A DNA stretch of 34,921 nt from Lentisphaerota bacterium (GTDB taxonomy: Bacteria; Verrucomicrobiota; Lentisphaeria; Victivallales; Victivallaceae): assembly GCA_015061695.1 (NCBI GenBank), contig SUWA01000023.1, positions 1-34,921 on the forward strand, read 5' to 3'. This document shows, one piece after another, positions 7,199 through 16,680 of this stretch. A program made the translations under genes and the position numbers. The notes under the pieces were generated by a model. It saw nothing but the letters and a program-made list of their open reading frames with translations, did not search any database and was not told where the DNA came from. Position 1 is the stretch's first letter. Each line of letters begins with the position of its first letter.

Positions 7199-9226
7199 TC
7201 AAATTCTGCCGAAACGCCTTGATAATTCATTTTTGGTCAATTTTAACGTGGTCGGCCGCCCATGAGGGCATACATCCGGGCGCTGACATTGACTTAAACT
7301 TTTCAGAAGCGCCTGGGCGCTGGTTTCGTTCAACGGGTCATTGGCCTTGACTGCGCTGTGACAGGCGGCCCGGGCGATAGCTTCCAGCGAATCACGGGTG
7401 GTTTTTTCGCCCTCCAGTGCAGTGCTGACCAGATCCGAAAGTATATTCTCCCAGTTGGAGTCCCCGGGAAAGTCCGCCGGTATCGCATTGAGCAAGATCG
7501 TGTTGGAACTCAACAATGCGGTATCGAAACCGAGCTGCTGAAAGAATTTTTCATTTTTATCAATAAACGCGGCGGCGGTGCGGCTCAACTCCACGGCCGG
7601 CGGCAGCAAAAGCTGCTGGCTGGCGGCAGGTTCGCCGTTTTGAGCTTTTGCCAGCAGTTTTTCGTACAAAACCCGTTCATGGGCGGCGTGAAAATCCACC
7701 AGATACATCACATCACCATTGAGCGCTTCCAGCACCACGAATGTGCCGAAAAGTATACCCACATAACGCAGATTTTCTATATCACTCAACTCCACGGCCA
7801 GCGCCGGACGCTGCTGGACTTGCGCCGGAATGAGCTTGGTCAACATTTCATCATTGGGCCGGTCGGTAAATTTTTCGCTGTTTTCCGGCGTCGGATGGGC
7901 GCTTGATGCTGGGGGCACATCCGGCCGGGGCAGGGGAATACAGCCGGGAGAACTGTATTTGCTGCTTACAGCTTCTTGAGTTTTTTCTGAAACCGGCGCC
8001 GGTTGGCTGACCGTTGCCGGCTTCGGTGCGGAAATCGTGGCCGGAAGCGGAACCGGGGCGGCTTCCACTGTTGGGGTCGGAAGATCAAACTTGCTGAACA
8101 TATCTTTATGTTCAGCAGTTTCCAAGCCCGGGATCGCCGGTGCTTCCGGACGCGGCATGTAGTTTATATTGGCTGCCTCCAGCAAAATTTCCGGCCTTGC
8201 CAGATTGCGGTCGCCGGGCAGCTGGATCTCCGGCGCCGGAGCCTGATGCAGCGCATTGCGTACCGCTGCGGTTACGGCCCGGCTGACTGCGTATTCGCGT
8301 TTGAAACGCACTTCGCGCTTGGTGGGGTGTACATTTATATCGTAATCACCGGCATCGATGATAATATTCAATATCGTCGGCGGAAAACGCCCGAAGTCAG
8401 CCAACGTGCCGTAGCCATCGCGTATGCCCCGGTAAAGTGCCGGAGATTCCACGGCGCGGCCATTGACAAAAGTGCGCTGTTCGCGGCGGCTGGTTCGGGT
8501 GAATCCGGGCGCGGCGATCAGACCTTGCACTGCAATATCTTCTTCGGTGTGATCTATTTTGATCATTTTTCCGGCAAAGGCTTTGCCGAACAATCCGGCC
8601 GCCCGGGCCGAGGGATCGACTGATCCCGGCGACTGCAAGGCGATTTTGCCATCGAATTTAAGGGTAACTGATACCGCCGGAAAACCCAGCGCCAATGCTA
8701 TGACCATCTCCTGAATATGCGCTTCTTCTGTAGCCGGACTGCGCAGAAATTTCTTGCGGGCCGGCACATTATAAAACAGATCCCGCACCGCGATCGAGGT
8801 ACCGACGGCCATGCCGGCGGGCCGGCGGTCGATGATCCTGCCGGCTTCCAGTTCCAGCTCCACCCCGGCCGGATCGTCGGCTACGCGGGTTTTCAGCAAA
8901 AGTTTGGATACTGATGCTATGGATGGCAGAGCTTCGCCGCGAAAACCCAAAGTCAGGATGCGTTCAATATCTTCAGCCGTTTTGATCTTGCTGGTGGCAT
9001 GGGGCGAAAAACAAAGTTCCGCATCCGCTTCATCCATGCCGCAGCCGTTATCGGTAATACGGATCAAACGCGATCCGGCCCGTTCGATTTCCACCGTAAT
9101 GACCGTGGCCCCGGCATCTACGGAGTTTTCAAACAGTTCTTTGACCACCGAGGCGGGGCGTTCAACGACCTCGCCGGCGGCGATCCGGTTGCTCAATTCT
9201 TCGGGTAAAACAGTTATCTTGCTCAT
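7199..9226 (-). CDS. mutL: DNA mismatch repair protein MutL
   Basis: 'ITVLPEELSNRIAAGEVVERPASVVKELFENSVDAG', 'ITDNGCGMDEADAELCFSPHATSKI', 'LGFRGEALPSIASVSKL'; C-terminal 'ACHSAVKANDPL...CPHGRPTTLKLTKNELSRRFGRI'. Start set at MSKITV (9226). Confidence 0.95.
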   Translation of the reverse strand: MSKITVLPEELSNRIAAGEVVERPASVVKELFENSVDAGATVITVEIERAGSRLIRITDNGCGMDEADAELCFSPHATSKIKTAEDIERILTLGFRGEALPSIASVSKLLLKTRVADDPAGVELELEAGRIIDRRPAGMAVGTSIAVRDLFYNVPARKKFLRSPATEEAHIQEMVIALALGFPAVSVTLKFDGKIALQSPGSVDPSARAAGLFGKAFAGKMIKIDHTEEDIAVQGLIAAPGFTRTSRREQRTFVNGRAVESPALYRGIRDGYGTLADFGRFPPTILNIIIDAGDYDINVHPTKREVRFKREYAVSRAVTAAVRNALHQAPAPEIQLPGDRNLARPEILLEAANINYMPRPEAPAIPGLETAEHKDMFSKFDLPTPTVEAAPVPLPATISAPKPATVSQPAPVSEKTQEAVSSKYSSPGCIPLPRPDVPPASSAHPTPENSEKFTDRPNDEMLTKLIPAQVQQRPALAVELSDIENLRYVGILFGTFVVLEALNGDVMYLVDFHAAHERVLYEKLLAKAQNGEPAASQQLLLPPAVELSRTAAAFIDKNEKFFQQLGFDTALLSSNTILLNAIPADFPGDSNWENILSDLVSTALEGEKTTRDSLEAIARAACHSAVKANDPLNETSAQALLKSLSQCQRPDVCPHGRPTTLKLTKNELSRRFGRI

Positions 9227-9245
9227 ACTTATATAAAAATCGGTT

Positions 9246-9854
9246 TTATTGACGTTCCTGCAGTTTGACCAGTTCCCGGTATTTGATGACCATTTCCGGC
9301 GTGGCGCCATTGTTCAAGGCCCGATGCAGCAATTCCACGGCTTTTTGATCCTCATGCAAAAGCGCGTACAAATTGGCTGCATTCAACTGTATTTCATAAT
9401 TTTCCGGCGCCAGTTCGATGGCTTTGGTTATGGCACTTTTAGCTTCGGGCAGCCGGTTCTGACGGATCAGAGTTTCGCACAGATTATTGTAAGCTGCGGC
9501 ATTATTGGGGTGGTATTTCAGTAAATCAGAAAAGGTTTGTTCGGCCTTGGCGTAATTTTTCTGCTGATAATATACCGAGCCCAGCCGCATCCTCGGCACG
9601 CTGGCTTCCGGGTAGCTGGCAATGATCCGGTTCAACAGATCGACCGCCTGATTGAATTCCTTTTGCTGGATAAGTTTTTGAGCCTGTTCCATAGAACCTT
9701 CCAGATCGGCAACGGTTTTGAAATAGCTGGAATGTGTATTGCTGCGCTGTATGGCCGGGATCTTGTCGGTTTTCAGGGCAATACTCATGGTCATGCCCAG
9801 CAAAAATATCAGCGTTCCGACCAGCAATATCAGATTTTTCCGCTCTTTTTTCAT
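9246..9854 (-). CDS. TPR-repeat protein with an N-terminal membrane anchor
   Basis: 202 aa; N-terminal TM 'NLILLVGTLIFLLGMTMSIAL' and tandem TPR units 'AVDLLNRIIASYPEASVPRMRLGSVYYQQKNYAKAEQTFSDLLKYHPNNAAAYNNLCETLIRQNRLPEAKSAI'. Confidence 0.8.
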   Translation of the reverse strand: MKKERKNLILLVGTLIFLLGMTMSIALKTDKIPAIQRSNTHSSYFKTVADLEGSMEQAQKLIQQKEFNQAVDLLNRIIASYPEASVPRMRLGSVYYQQKNYAKAEQTFSDLLKYHPNNAAAYNNLCETLIRQNRLPEAKSAITKAIELAPENYEIQLNAANLYALLHEDQKAVELLHRALNNGATPEMVIKYRELVKLQERQ

Positions 9855-9860
9855 CGTTTT

Positions 9861-10859
9861 TTATGATTCCAGTATACAACGCCAGAGGTGATCGCCCTGC
9901 TGCTGACATTTTATGCCCGGTTGACTGCATTGAGTTTTTGCGTACAAACAGCGGTCGGCAAAGCGGCATCCGGCCGGAAATTTTCCCGGCATCGGCACTT
10001 GCCCCGGAATGGTGTTGAGCTTTTGATCTTTCATTCCGAACCGCGGCACGGCTTTCAACAGGGCTTGAGTATAGGGGTGGCGGGCATTGCTCAAAAGCTC
10101 CCCGGCAGGCGCGGATTCCACAATATTGCCGCCATACATAACTTCCACCTGATCGGCAAGTTCGGCCACGATCCCCAGGTTGTGAGTTATGAGGATCACG
10201 GCCATATTGTATTTTTTCCGCAGTTGGTCGATCAAATCAAGGATCTGGCTCTGAATGGTTACATCCAGAGCCGTAGTCGGTTCGTCGGCAATCAAAAGTT
10301 CCGGCTGACCGGCCAGCGCCATGGCGATCATGATCCGCTGCTGCATACCGCCGGAAAGCTCGTGCGGGTAGGCACTGCACCGTTTTTCCGGATCGGGTAT
10401 GCCCACATCCTGCAGCAGTTTGACTACCTCCTGATGCACATTGTCTACATCCTGCCGGTGCAGTTCGATCACTTCTGCGATCTGATCTTCCACCGAAAAC
10501 ACCGGGTTAAGCGAGGCCCCCGGTTCCTGAAAAATATACGCAACAGATGAGCCGCGCAATTTGCGCAGTTTTTTTTCCGGCAACGTTGCCAAATCATATA
10601 CCTGACCGTTTTTGTGGTGAAACTCCACACTGCCGGAAAAGATTCTGCCTCCCGGCGGCAGCAGACGTGTCAACGCCAGACAGGTGAGGCTTTTGCCGCA
10701 GCCGCTTTCGCCGACCAGCGAAACGATTTCGCCCCGGTGGAGTTTGAACGATACATTGCCGGTAACTTCTAATCGTTTGCTGCCGGAACCGAACCCGACC
10801 GAGAGATCCTTTACTTCAAGGATCAGATCGTTGGCAGATTGTGTTGTCGGATCGACCAT
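9861..10859 (-). CDS. ABC transporter ATP-binding protein, oligopeptide/dipeptide (OppD/DppD) type
   Basis: Walker A 'LVGESGCGKSLTCLAL', signature 'HELSGGMQQRIMIAMAL', Walker B 'LLIADEPTTALDVTIQ', Opp/Dpp C-terminal 'GCRFADRCLYAKTQC'. Confidence 0.88.
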   Translation of the reverse strand: MVDPTTQSANDLILEVKDLSVGFGSGSKRLEVTGNVSFKLHRGEIVSLVGESGCGKSLTCLALTRLLPPGGRIFSGSVEFHHKNGQVYDLATLPEKKLRKLRGSSVAYIFQEPGASLNPVFSVEDQIAEVIELHRQDVDNVHQEVVKLLQDVGIPDPEKRCSAYPHELSGGMQQRIMIAMALAGQPELLIADEPTTALDVTIQSQILDLIDQLRKKYNMAVILITHNLGIVAELADQVEVMYGGNIVESAPAGELLSNARHPYTQALLKAVPRFGMKDQKLNTIPGQVPMPGKFPAGCRFADRCLYAKTQCSQPGIKCQQQGDHLWRCILES

Positions 10860-10860
10860 T

Positions 10861-13800
10861 TTATGCTCCCGCATTGGCGTTGCTGTTGCTGTTGCTGTTG
10901 CTGAAATCTTTGTTCCAGCGGCGGCGCTGGATTACTTCCGGCGGTTCGACTTTGAGTTTGCAGTGGCGGGGTCCCAGCAGATTGCCGATCGCTTTGATCA
11001 AATCTGCGGAGATATCCACGCCCGCATTGCTCCGCTCGATGAACACATAGCGTTCGCCATTATTGATGACCATGCAGAAGACGGTTTTGACGCGCCCCGG
11101 ATTGGCATCCAGCAGCTTTTTCAGCTTGTTCAAAGTTGCATCGTTTACTTCGTCTTCATAGAGGTCGATCAACAGTTCTCTGGTATTGTTTTTGACTGCC
11201 GCATCCAGAAGTTCGACCTTGTCAGCCACGATCCGCGGCGCTTCGTTTTCGTCCCGGCGCGACACGGTGGCGGTTACGGCCACGTTCATGCCGGCTTCCA
11301 GCTCCAAACCCTGTTCGAGCATCTTGCTGTAGGCTTCGTTGTAAACCATGATATCGGCCGCGGATTCAAAGTCTTCCAGATTCAAAATCAAATAGGGTTT
11401 ATTGTCGCGTTTGGAAAACTTTTTGCTTACGCTGTTGAGCATACCTGCCAGACGCACCGTGGCGTAGTCATCGACTTCCTCCAAATGCGCCAGCGTAGTG
11501 GTACTCAACGCCTCCACTGCCGCCTGATAGGGCGACAACGGATGCGCGGTAACATAGAATCCCAACAGTTCTTTTTCGTGTTTGAGAATATCCTCAATAT
11601 CAAATTCCGGTATATCCGGAATGGTCACGCCGTTGAATTCCTGCTGGCTGGAGTCATCCATCAGGTCAAAGAGTGATCCCTGACCGGCAGCGCGGTCTTT
11701 AGCGCGGTTGGCGGCATTTTTCAGCGCATCTTCGGCAATGGCCAGGATTTGACTGCGGCGGATATTCAGCGAGTCGAACGCCCCGGCCCGCGCCAGATTG
11801 TCGATCATTCTGGAGTTCATGGCTGAACCGCAGCGTTCGCAGAAATCGTTGAAATCCTTGAACTTGCCATCCTGTTCGCGCGCTTCGATGATCTTGCCTG
11901 CGGCATTTTCGCCCACACCTTTGATCGCACCGAGTCCGAAGCGGATGGATTCTTTGTCCACGCTGAAACTTATATCACTGGTGTTGATATCCGGCGGCAG
12001 TACAGCGATCTTCATATCGCGGCAGGTGTTGATCAGAAATGCGATCTTTTCGGCATTATCGATTTCGCTGGTCAGCACGGCCGCCATGAATTCCACCGGG
12101 TAGTTGGCTTTGAGGAACGCCGTCCGGTAAGCTACAAAGGCATACGCCGCACTGTGGGATTTATTGAAGCCGTAGCCGGCAAAAGTTTCGATTTTGGCCC
12201 AAATGCTGTTGGCCACCTCTTCGGATATATTGTTGAACTGGGCGCAGCCTTCCACAAATTTGCTTTTCTGTTCGGCCAGCACGTCAGCTTTCTTTTTCCC
12301 GATCGCACGGCGCAGAATGTCGGCCCCGCCCAGCGAAAAACCGGCCAGAACCTGTACGACTTGCATGATCTGTTCCTGATAGAGCATGATGCCGTAGGTT
12401 TCGGCGAGATACTCTTCCATTTTCGGGTGGTCATAAATGATCTCTTCAGTACCGCGTTTACGCGCGATGAATGTATCAATAAACTGCATCGGGCCGGGGC
12501 GGTAGATCGCAATCAAAGCAATGATGTGTTTGATATTTTCCACCCCGAACTGGCGGCACAAATTACGCATACCCTGCGATTCCAACTGGAATACCGAAAT
12601 CGTATCGCCCCGGTTGAGCAATTGGAAACTGGCCGGATCGTCCAGCGGGATCTTGGCCATATCCAGTTTGACTCCCCGGTTCTTTTCGATCATATCCACG
12701 GCGCGCTGGATCGTGGTCAGGGTCCGCAGCCCCAGAAAGTCCATCTTGAGCAAGCCCAGGTGTTCGCACTGTACGGCCGGAAACTCGGTGATGACTTCGC
12801 CTTTGGCGCCCCGCGCCAGCGGCACCAGATTATCCAGCCTTTGATTACAGATGATCACCCCCGCCGCGTGGATCCCCAACTGGCGGTTGATGCCTTCCAG
12901 AACTTCAGCATGTTTAAATATTTCCTTAACGTATGCTTCATCCGCGATCAGTTTTTCCAGATCAGAAGATTCTTTTTTAGCTTTGGCCAGCGTCATCTTG
13001 GGGTCGGCGGGGATCAGTTTGGTGATCCGGTCGCCGGCGGCAAAATCGTGGCCCAGCACGCGGGCAACGTCTTTTACTACGGCTTTGGCTTTGAGTGTAC
13101 CATAGGTGCAGATCTGCGCCACAGAGTCTTCGCCGTATTTTTTGCGCACATATTCGATCACTTCGCCGCGCCGCTGTTCGCAAAAGTCAATATCAAAGTC
13201 CGGCGGGCTGACACGTTCCGGGTTGAGGAAGCGTTCAAAGAGCAGCCCGTAGCGCAGCGGGTCGATGTCGGTGATCTTGGCCAGATATGCCACCACACTG
13301 CCTGCGCCCGAACCGCGCCCCGGGCCGACCGGAATACCGTGATCTTTGGCGTATTTGATAAAGTCGCTTACTACCAGAAAGTAACTGCAGTATTTGGTCT
13401 TGTCGATGATCCCCAGCTCATAATCCATCCGATCCATAACTTCCTGTTGTTCCGGAGTCAGGGTATCCAGTTCGCGCGGATCAAAGCCGTAACGGTACAT
13501 CATGTTGTCCAGACAGAAGTTACGCAGATAGTCCTTTTCGTAAGAGCCGTCCGGAATGGTGAATACCGGGTAGTGGTTGGCTTTAGGTGCGTAAACAAAA
13601 TCCAGATCGCAGCGCTCGGCAATACCCACGGTGTTGGTTACAGCTTCGGGGACTTCGCGGAAGAGCGACTTCATTTCGTCCGGACTTTTGAAATAAAATT
13701 CCGGGCAGGGGAAGCGGAAGCGGTTTTCGTCCGAGAGTTTGCTTTGGGTTTGGATGCAAAGCATGATCTCGTGAGCTTCGGCATGTTCTTTTTTCAGGTA

Positions 13801-14430
13801 GTGTATATCGTTGGTGGCAACCAGCGGTATATTGTTTTTGCGCGACAATTCGATCAAACCACGGTTGGCAATGCGTTCTTCTTCCATGCCGTGATCCTGA
13901 ATTTCGAGGAAAAAGTTTTCTTTGCCGAAAATATCCAGATGCTCGTTCAGCAGTTTTTGCGCTTTGTCCATGTCGCTGTTCAAGATGGCGCTGGGGATCT
14001 CGCCGGCAATACAGGCCGAGAGCGCGATCAGCCCTTCGTGATACTCTTTCAGCAGATCATGGTCGATACGCGGTTTGTAGTACATGCCGTTGAGCCATGC
14101 TTCGGAAAGCAGTTTGCACAGGCTGTGATACCCCTGAATATTTTCGGCCAGCAGCACCAGGTGGTGGCCGCGGATATGCGGCGTGGAGGGATTTCGGTCA
14201 AAGCGTGTGGTGGGCGATACATAAACTTCGCAGCCGATGATCGGCTTTTTGCCGCCGGCTTTGAACGTATCGTACATATCGACCACACCGCCCATGTAAC
14301 CGTGGTCGGTAATGGCACAAGCGGGCATATCATATTCTTTGGTCATTTCCAGCAACTGTTTGACGGTACACGCTCCGTCGAGCAGACTGTAGTGCGAGTG
14401 TACATGCAAATGGACAAAATCAGCAGACAT
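10861..14430 (-). CDS. dnaE: DNA polymerase III subunit alpha
   Basis: PHP domain 'FVHLHVHSHYSLLDGACTVKQLL', 'GPGRGSGAGSVVAYLAKITDIDPLRYGLLFERFLNPERVSPPDFDIDFCEQRRGEVIEYVRKKYG', 'GYGFNKSHSAAYAFVAYRTAFLKANYPVEFMAA'. Start set at MSADFV (14430). Confidence 0.97.
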   Translation of the reverse strand: MSADFVHLHVHSHYSLLDGACTVKQLLEMTKEYDMPACAITDHGYMGGVVDMYDTFKAGGKKPIIGCEVYVSPTTRFDRNPSTPHIRGHHLVLLAENIQGYHSLCKLLSEAWLNGMYYKPRIDHDLLKEYHEGLIALSACIAGEIPSAILNSDMDKAQKLLNEHLDIFGKENFFLEIQDHGMEEERIANRGLIELSRKNNIPLVATNDIHYLKKEHAEAHEIMLCIQTQSKLSDENRFRFPCPEFYFKSPDEMKSLFREVPEAVTNTVGIAERCDLDFVYAPKANHYPVFTIPDGSYEKDYLRNFCLDNMMYRYGFDPRELDTLTPEQQEVMDRMDYELGIIDKTKYCSYFLVVSDFIKYAKDHGIPVGPGRGSGAGSVVAYLAKITDIDPLRYGLLFERFLNPERVSPPDFDIDFCEQRRGEVIEYVRKKYGEDSVAQICTYGTLKAKAVVKDVARVLGHDFAAGDRITKLIPADPKMTLAKAKKESSDLEKLIADEAYVKEIFKHAEVLEGINRQLGIHAAGVIICNQRLDNLVPLARGAKGEVITEFPAVQCEHLGLLKMDFLGLRTLTTIQRAVDMIEKNRGVKLDMAKIPLDDPASFQLLNRGDTISVFQLESQGMRNLCRQFGVENIKHIIALIAIYRPGPMQFIDTFIARKRGTEEIIYDHPKMEEYLAETYGIMLYQEQIMQVVQVLAGFSLGGADILRRAIGKKKADVLAEQKSKFVEGCAQFNNISEEVANSIWAKIETFAGYGFNKSHSAAYAFVAYRTAFLKANYPVEFMAAVLTSEIDNAEKIAFLINTCRDMKIAVLPPDINTSDISFSVDKESIRFGLGAIKGVGENAAGKIIEAREQDGKFKDFNDFCERCGSAMNSRMIDNLARAGAFDSLNIRRSQILAIAEDALKNAANRAKDRAAGQGSLFDLMDDSSQQEFNGVTIPDIPEFDIEDILKHEKELLGFYVTAHPLSPYQAAVEALSTTTLAHLEEVDDYATVRLAGMLNSVSKKFSKRDNKPYLILNLEDFESAADIMVYNEAYSKMLEQGLELEAGMNVAVTATVSRRDENEAPRIVADKVELLDAAVKNNTRELLIDLYEDEVNDATLNKLKKLLDANPGRVKTVFCMVINNGERYVFIERSNAGVDISADLIKAIGNLLGPRHCKLKVEPPEVIQRRRWNKDFSNSNSNSNANAGA
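10880..10903. repeat. Hexanucleotide repeat (TTGCTG)x4 at the 3' end of dnaE
   Basis: ttgctg x4; encodes an Asn/Ser run (SNSNSNSN) at the DnaE C-terminus. Confidence 0.9.
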
Positions 14431-14554
14431 ATCTGAAAAACTTTCAAGGTTATAAATTAAAAAAACAATCGCTGAACAATGTACCACTTATCCGGCATAA
14501 AAACAAGTCTGCAATCAATAAATTTGCAAAAAAAATTGCCGCTGCTCCGGCAAT

Positions 14555-14578
14555 AAAAAAACCCGCCGGATCGGCGGG
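14555..14578 (-). terminator. Intrinsic terminator downstream of the 14602-15036 lipoprotein gene
   Basis: CCCGCCG-atc-CGGCGGG hairpin followed on the minus strand by TTTTTTT. Confidence 0.8.
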
Positions 14579-14601
14579 GGATGAATTGCATCTGATTACG
14601 C

Positions 14602-15036
14602 TCACATATCTTCAACGTACCAGGGCGAGAAAATATCTTTGCGTTTCATTTTTATTGTGGCAGTCGAGCCATCCAACGCTTTGACTGTTACATTGCATCT
14701 TTCTTCGCCATCGGCCCAGAACGAATCGGTCTTGCTGGAACTTTGAACTGAAACCAGACCGGCCAGTCCAAGCAGATTTCTTACCAGCTCGCGCTCATCA
14801 GCAGAAGCTACATTGTACTCGCGTTCAAGATCGTTTATTTGGGATAATTTTTGGCCGGTGGCGTATTTTCTCATTTCCGGAAAATTACAGTTTTTCATTG
14901 CAGACAGAAATTTTGATGCCACTTCTTCCGGTGAATCGGTGGTGAATCCCTGTTTGTCGTCATAACCGCAACCGGCCATAAAAATACAGGCCAACCCCAT
15001 TACCGCTGCCAACAGCAGCCCTTTGAATACTTTCAT
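14602..15036 (-). CDS. Small lipoprotein, DUF4878-like
   Basis: Signal peptide with lipobox 'LLLAAVMGLACIFMAGCG', then 'SPEEVASKFLSAMKNCNFPEMRKYATGQ', resembling DUF4878/NTF2-like lipoproteins. Confidence 0.65.
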   Translation of the reverse strand: MKVFKGLLLAAVMGLACIFMAGCGYDDKQGFTTDSPEEVASKFLSAMKNCNFPEMRKYATGQKLSQINDLEREYNVASADERELVRNLLGLAGLVSVQSSSKTDSFWADGEERCNVTVKALDGSTATIKMKRKDIFSPWYVEDM

Positions 15037-15132
15037 TTTTTGATCTCCCCTTGTTGCTTGGTGAAAGTTGTGTAACTAATTTAACATTATAACTTAACTT
15101 TGTCAAATAAAAAACGCGAAAATAATAAACAC

Positions 15133-15185
15133 CATAAAAAAGATGCTTCCGGAACGCAGTTGTAAGATACTTACGTTCCGGAAGC
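15133..15185 (-). terminator. Intrinsic terminator (long stem with bulge) downstream of the 15208-15687 gene
   Basis: Arms GCTTCCGGAACG (15145-15156) and CGTTCCGGAAGC (15174-15185), inner GTAAG/CTTAC pairing, followed on the minus strand by ATCTTTTTTATGG. Confidence 0.75.
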
Positions 15186-15207
15186 GTGGGAGGGGAATGG
15201 GTCTTTA

Positions 15208-15687
15208 TTATTTTTGCGGATCAGCTTTTGCTCCGCGCGAACCACGCGGACGGTCGCCGCCTTTGCCGCGCGGACCGCGCTGACGATCACCGCGCGGCTG
15301 ACGCCGGGGCATTTTCAATTCGCCGGACTTCACTTTTTCCAGAAAACTTTTGGCGCGCTGCTGCTGATCTTTTTCCAGATTGGCCAGCGCTTTTTCCAGA
15401 TTGGCTTTGCGTTCGGCGGTATCTTTTTTCATGGCTTCGTTCAAAGCCTTTTCCAGCGCCGCAAAATTTTCCGGCGTGGGGTTGGCCTGATAAGCGCGCA
15501 ATTCTTTCATTACCAGTCTGGCGGTCATCATATCCGGATTGCGGCGCATATCCATGCCAGGACCGCGCCCGTAGCGCTGCTGCATCATGGGGTTGCGTTC
15601 CGGCGCCGGAGCTTCGGCACGGAGATCAGGCGCAGAAAACAATACTCCACCCAGCAATAAAACACTACTGAAAACTTTCAAGATCAT
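15208..15687 (-). CDS. Secreted small basic protein with Arg/Gly-rich C-terminus, hypothetical
   Basis: 159 aa; signal peptide 'MILKVFSSVLLLGGVLFSAPDLRAEA', helical Glu/Lys/Ala region, tail 'RRQPRGDRQRGPRGKGGDRPRGSRGAKADPQK'; own terminator. Confidence 0.65.
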   Translation of the reverse strand: MILKVFSSVLLLGGVLFSAPDLRAEAPAPERNPMMQQRYGRGPGMDMRRNPDMMTARLVMKELRAYQANPTPENFAALEKALNEAMKKDTAERKANLEKALANLEKDQQQRAKSFLEKVKSGELKMPRRQPRGDRQRGPRGKGGDRPRGSRGAKADPQK

Positions 15688-15798
15688 ATTTTTACCTCTG
15701 CATTCATTATTGTGATTGTTTTTTGCATTGCCCGGGAGTTTGCAAAGCGTTACACCATATATAAATGCTTGCCGGAGGTAATATATTGTCTTGAATCA

Positions 15799-16680
15799 TC
15801 AAATTTTTTTCTGTACCGCCAGCAAACCTTCCCGCCCCGGGATCGTGCCTTGCTCGATTCGGCCGGTCGGAAGGTTGCCGCTCAACAGCGCGGAAGGCAG
15901 TACGATCTCGATATTGCGCTCTTTGCACATGGTCAGAAAATCGTCAAACATTTGACTGCAAATACCGCCTTCGGCTTCGGCGTGGATGGTCAGCAGATTC
16001 ATTGCATCGGGTTTGGCAAACTCCAGCAGCCGCTCGTTGTAATTGCTGTTGGTAACTCCGTTGCGGCCGATCAACTCATCGTAGGTCGGCATGGAAAGCG
16101 GTATTTGCGGTGTTTTGAGCAAAGTTCCGTTGACTTCCGGCATAAAAACTGAATCGCCGCGGCAATCGCTGTTGTAACGGAAGTTGAATTTGTCTTTGAC
16201 GAGCAACGCTTCTTCGCTGCAGCGCCAGCCGGGGGCGGCTGAACATGTCGGGGGATTACCCGTGATTTCGCAAATCGTATCGTAAGCCATCTGCAAATGG
16301 CGTTCGATTTTTGACTCGCGCATTTTCATGATCCTGGCCTGCCAGGTCTGGTGATCCCATGCGTGCAATCCGATTTCGTGGCCGGCAGCGGCGCAATCGC
16401 GTAAAACTTGTTTGCAGCGTTTGCCGATTTTCGGCCCCGGCCATGCCGTACCCATAAAAATTATATCAAAACCGTAAAGACCGGCTGCCGGAGTACGCAG
16501 CATTTTCCACAGAAATTTGGGCTTGAGCAGGCGCCACAGATGACGCCCCATATTGTCCGGCCCCACCGAAAAGAAAAATGCTGCCTTGACCTGATGTCTG
16601 GCCATGATTTCCAGCAGTTTGGGTACACCTTGCCGGGTGCCGCGCAGAGTATCTACATCGACTCTTAAAGCGATTTTCAT
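15799..16680 (-). CDS. arnD: 4-deoxy-4-formamido-L-arabinose-phosphoundecaprenol deformylase (ArnD-like polysaccharide deacetylase)
   Basis: 'MKIALRVDVDTLRGTRQGVPKLLEIMARHQVKAAFFFSVGPDNMGRHLWRLLKPKFLWKML', 'AAGHEIGLHAWDHQTWQ'; 4-bp ATGA overlap with arnB. Confidence 0.92.
   Translation of the reverse strand: MKIALRVDVDTLRGTRQGVPKLLEIMARHQVKAAFFFSVGPDNMGRHLWRLLKPKFLWKMLRTPAAGLYGFDIIFMGTAWPGPKIGKRCKQVLRDCAAAGHEIGLHAWDHQTWQARIMKMRESKIERHLQMAYDTICEITGNPPTCSAAPGWRCSEEALLVKDKFNFRYNSDCRGDSVFMPEVNGTLLKTPQIPLSMPTYDELIGRNGVTNSNYNERLLEFAKPDAMNLLTIHAEAEGGICSQMFDDFLTMCKERNIEIVLPSALLSGNLPTGRIEQGTIPGREGLLAVQKKI

Noticed and set aside
12154-14436. 760-aa plus-strand ORF antisense to dnaE
   Set aside because: Overlaps a certain dnaE gene; no domain recognised; composition typical of antisense translation.
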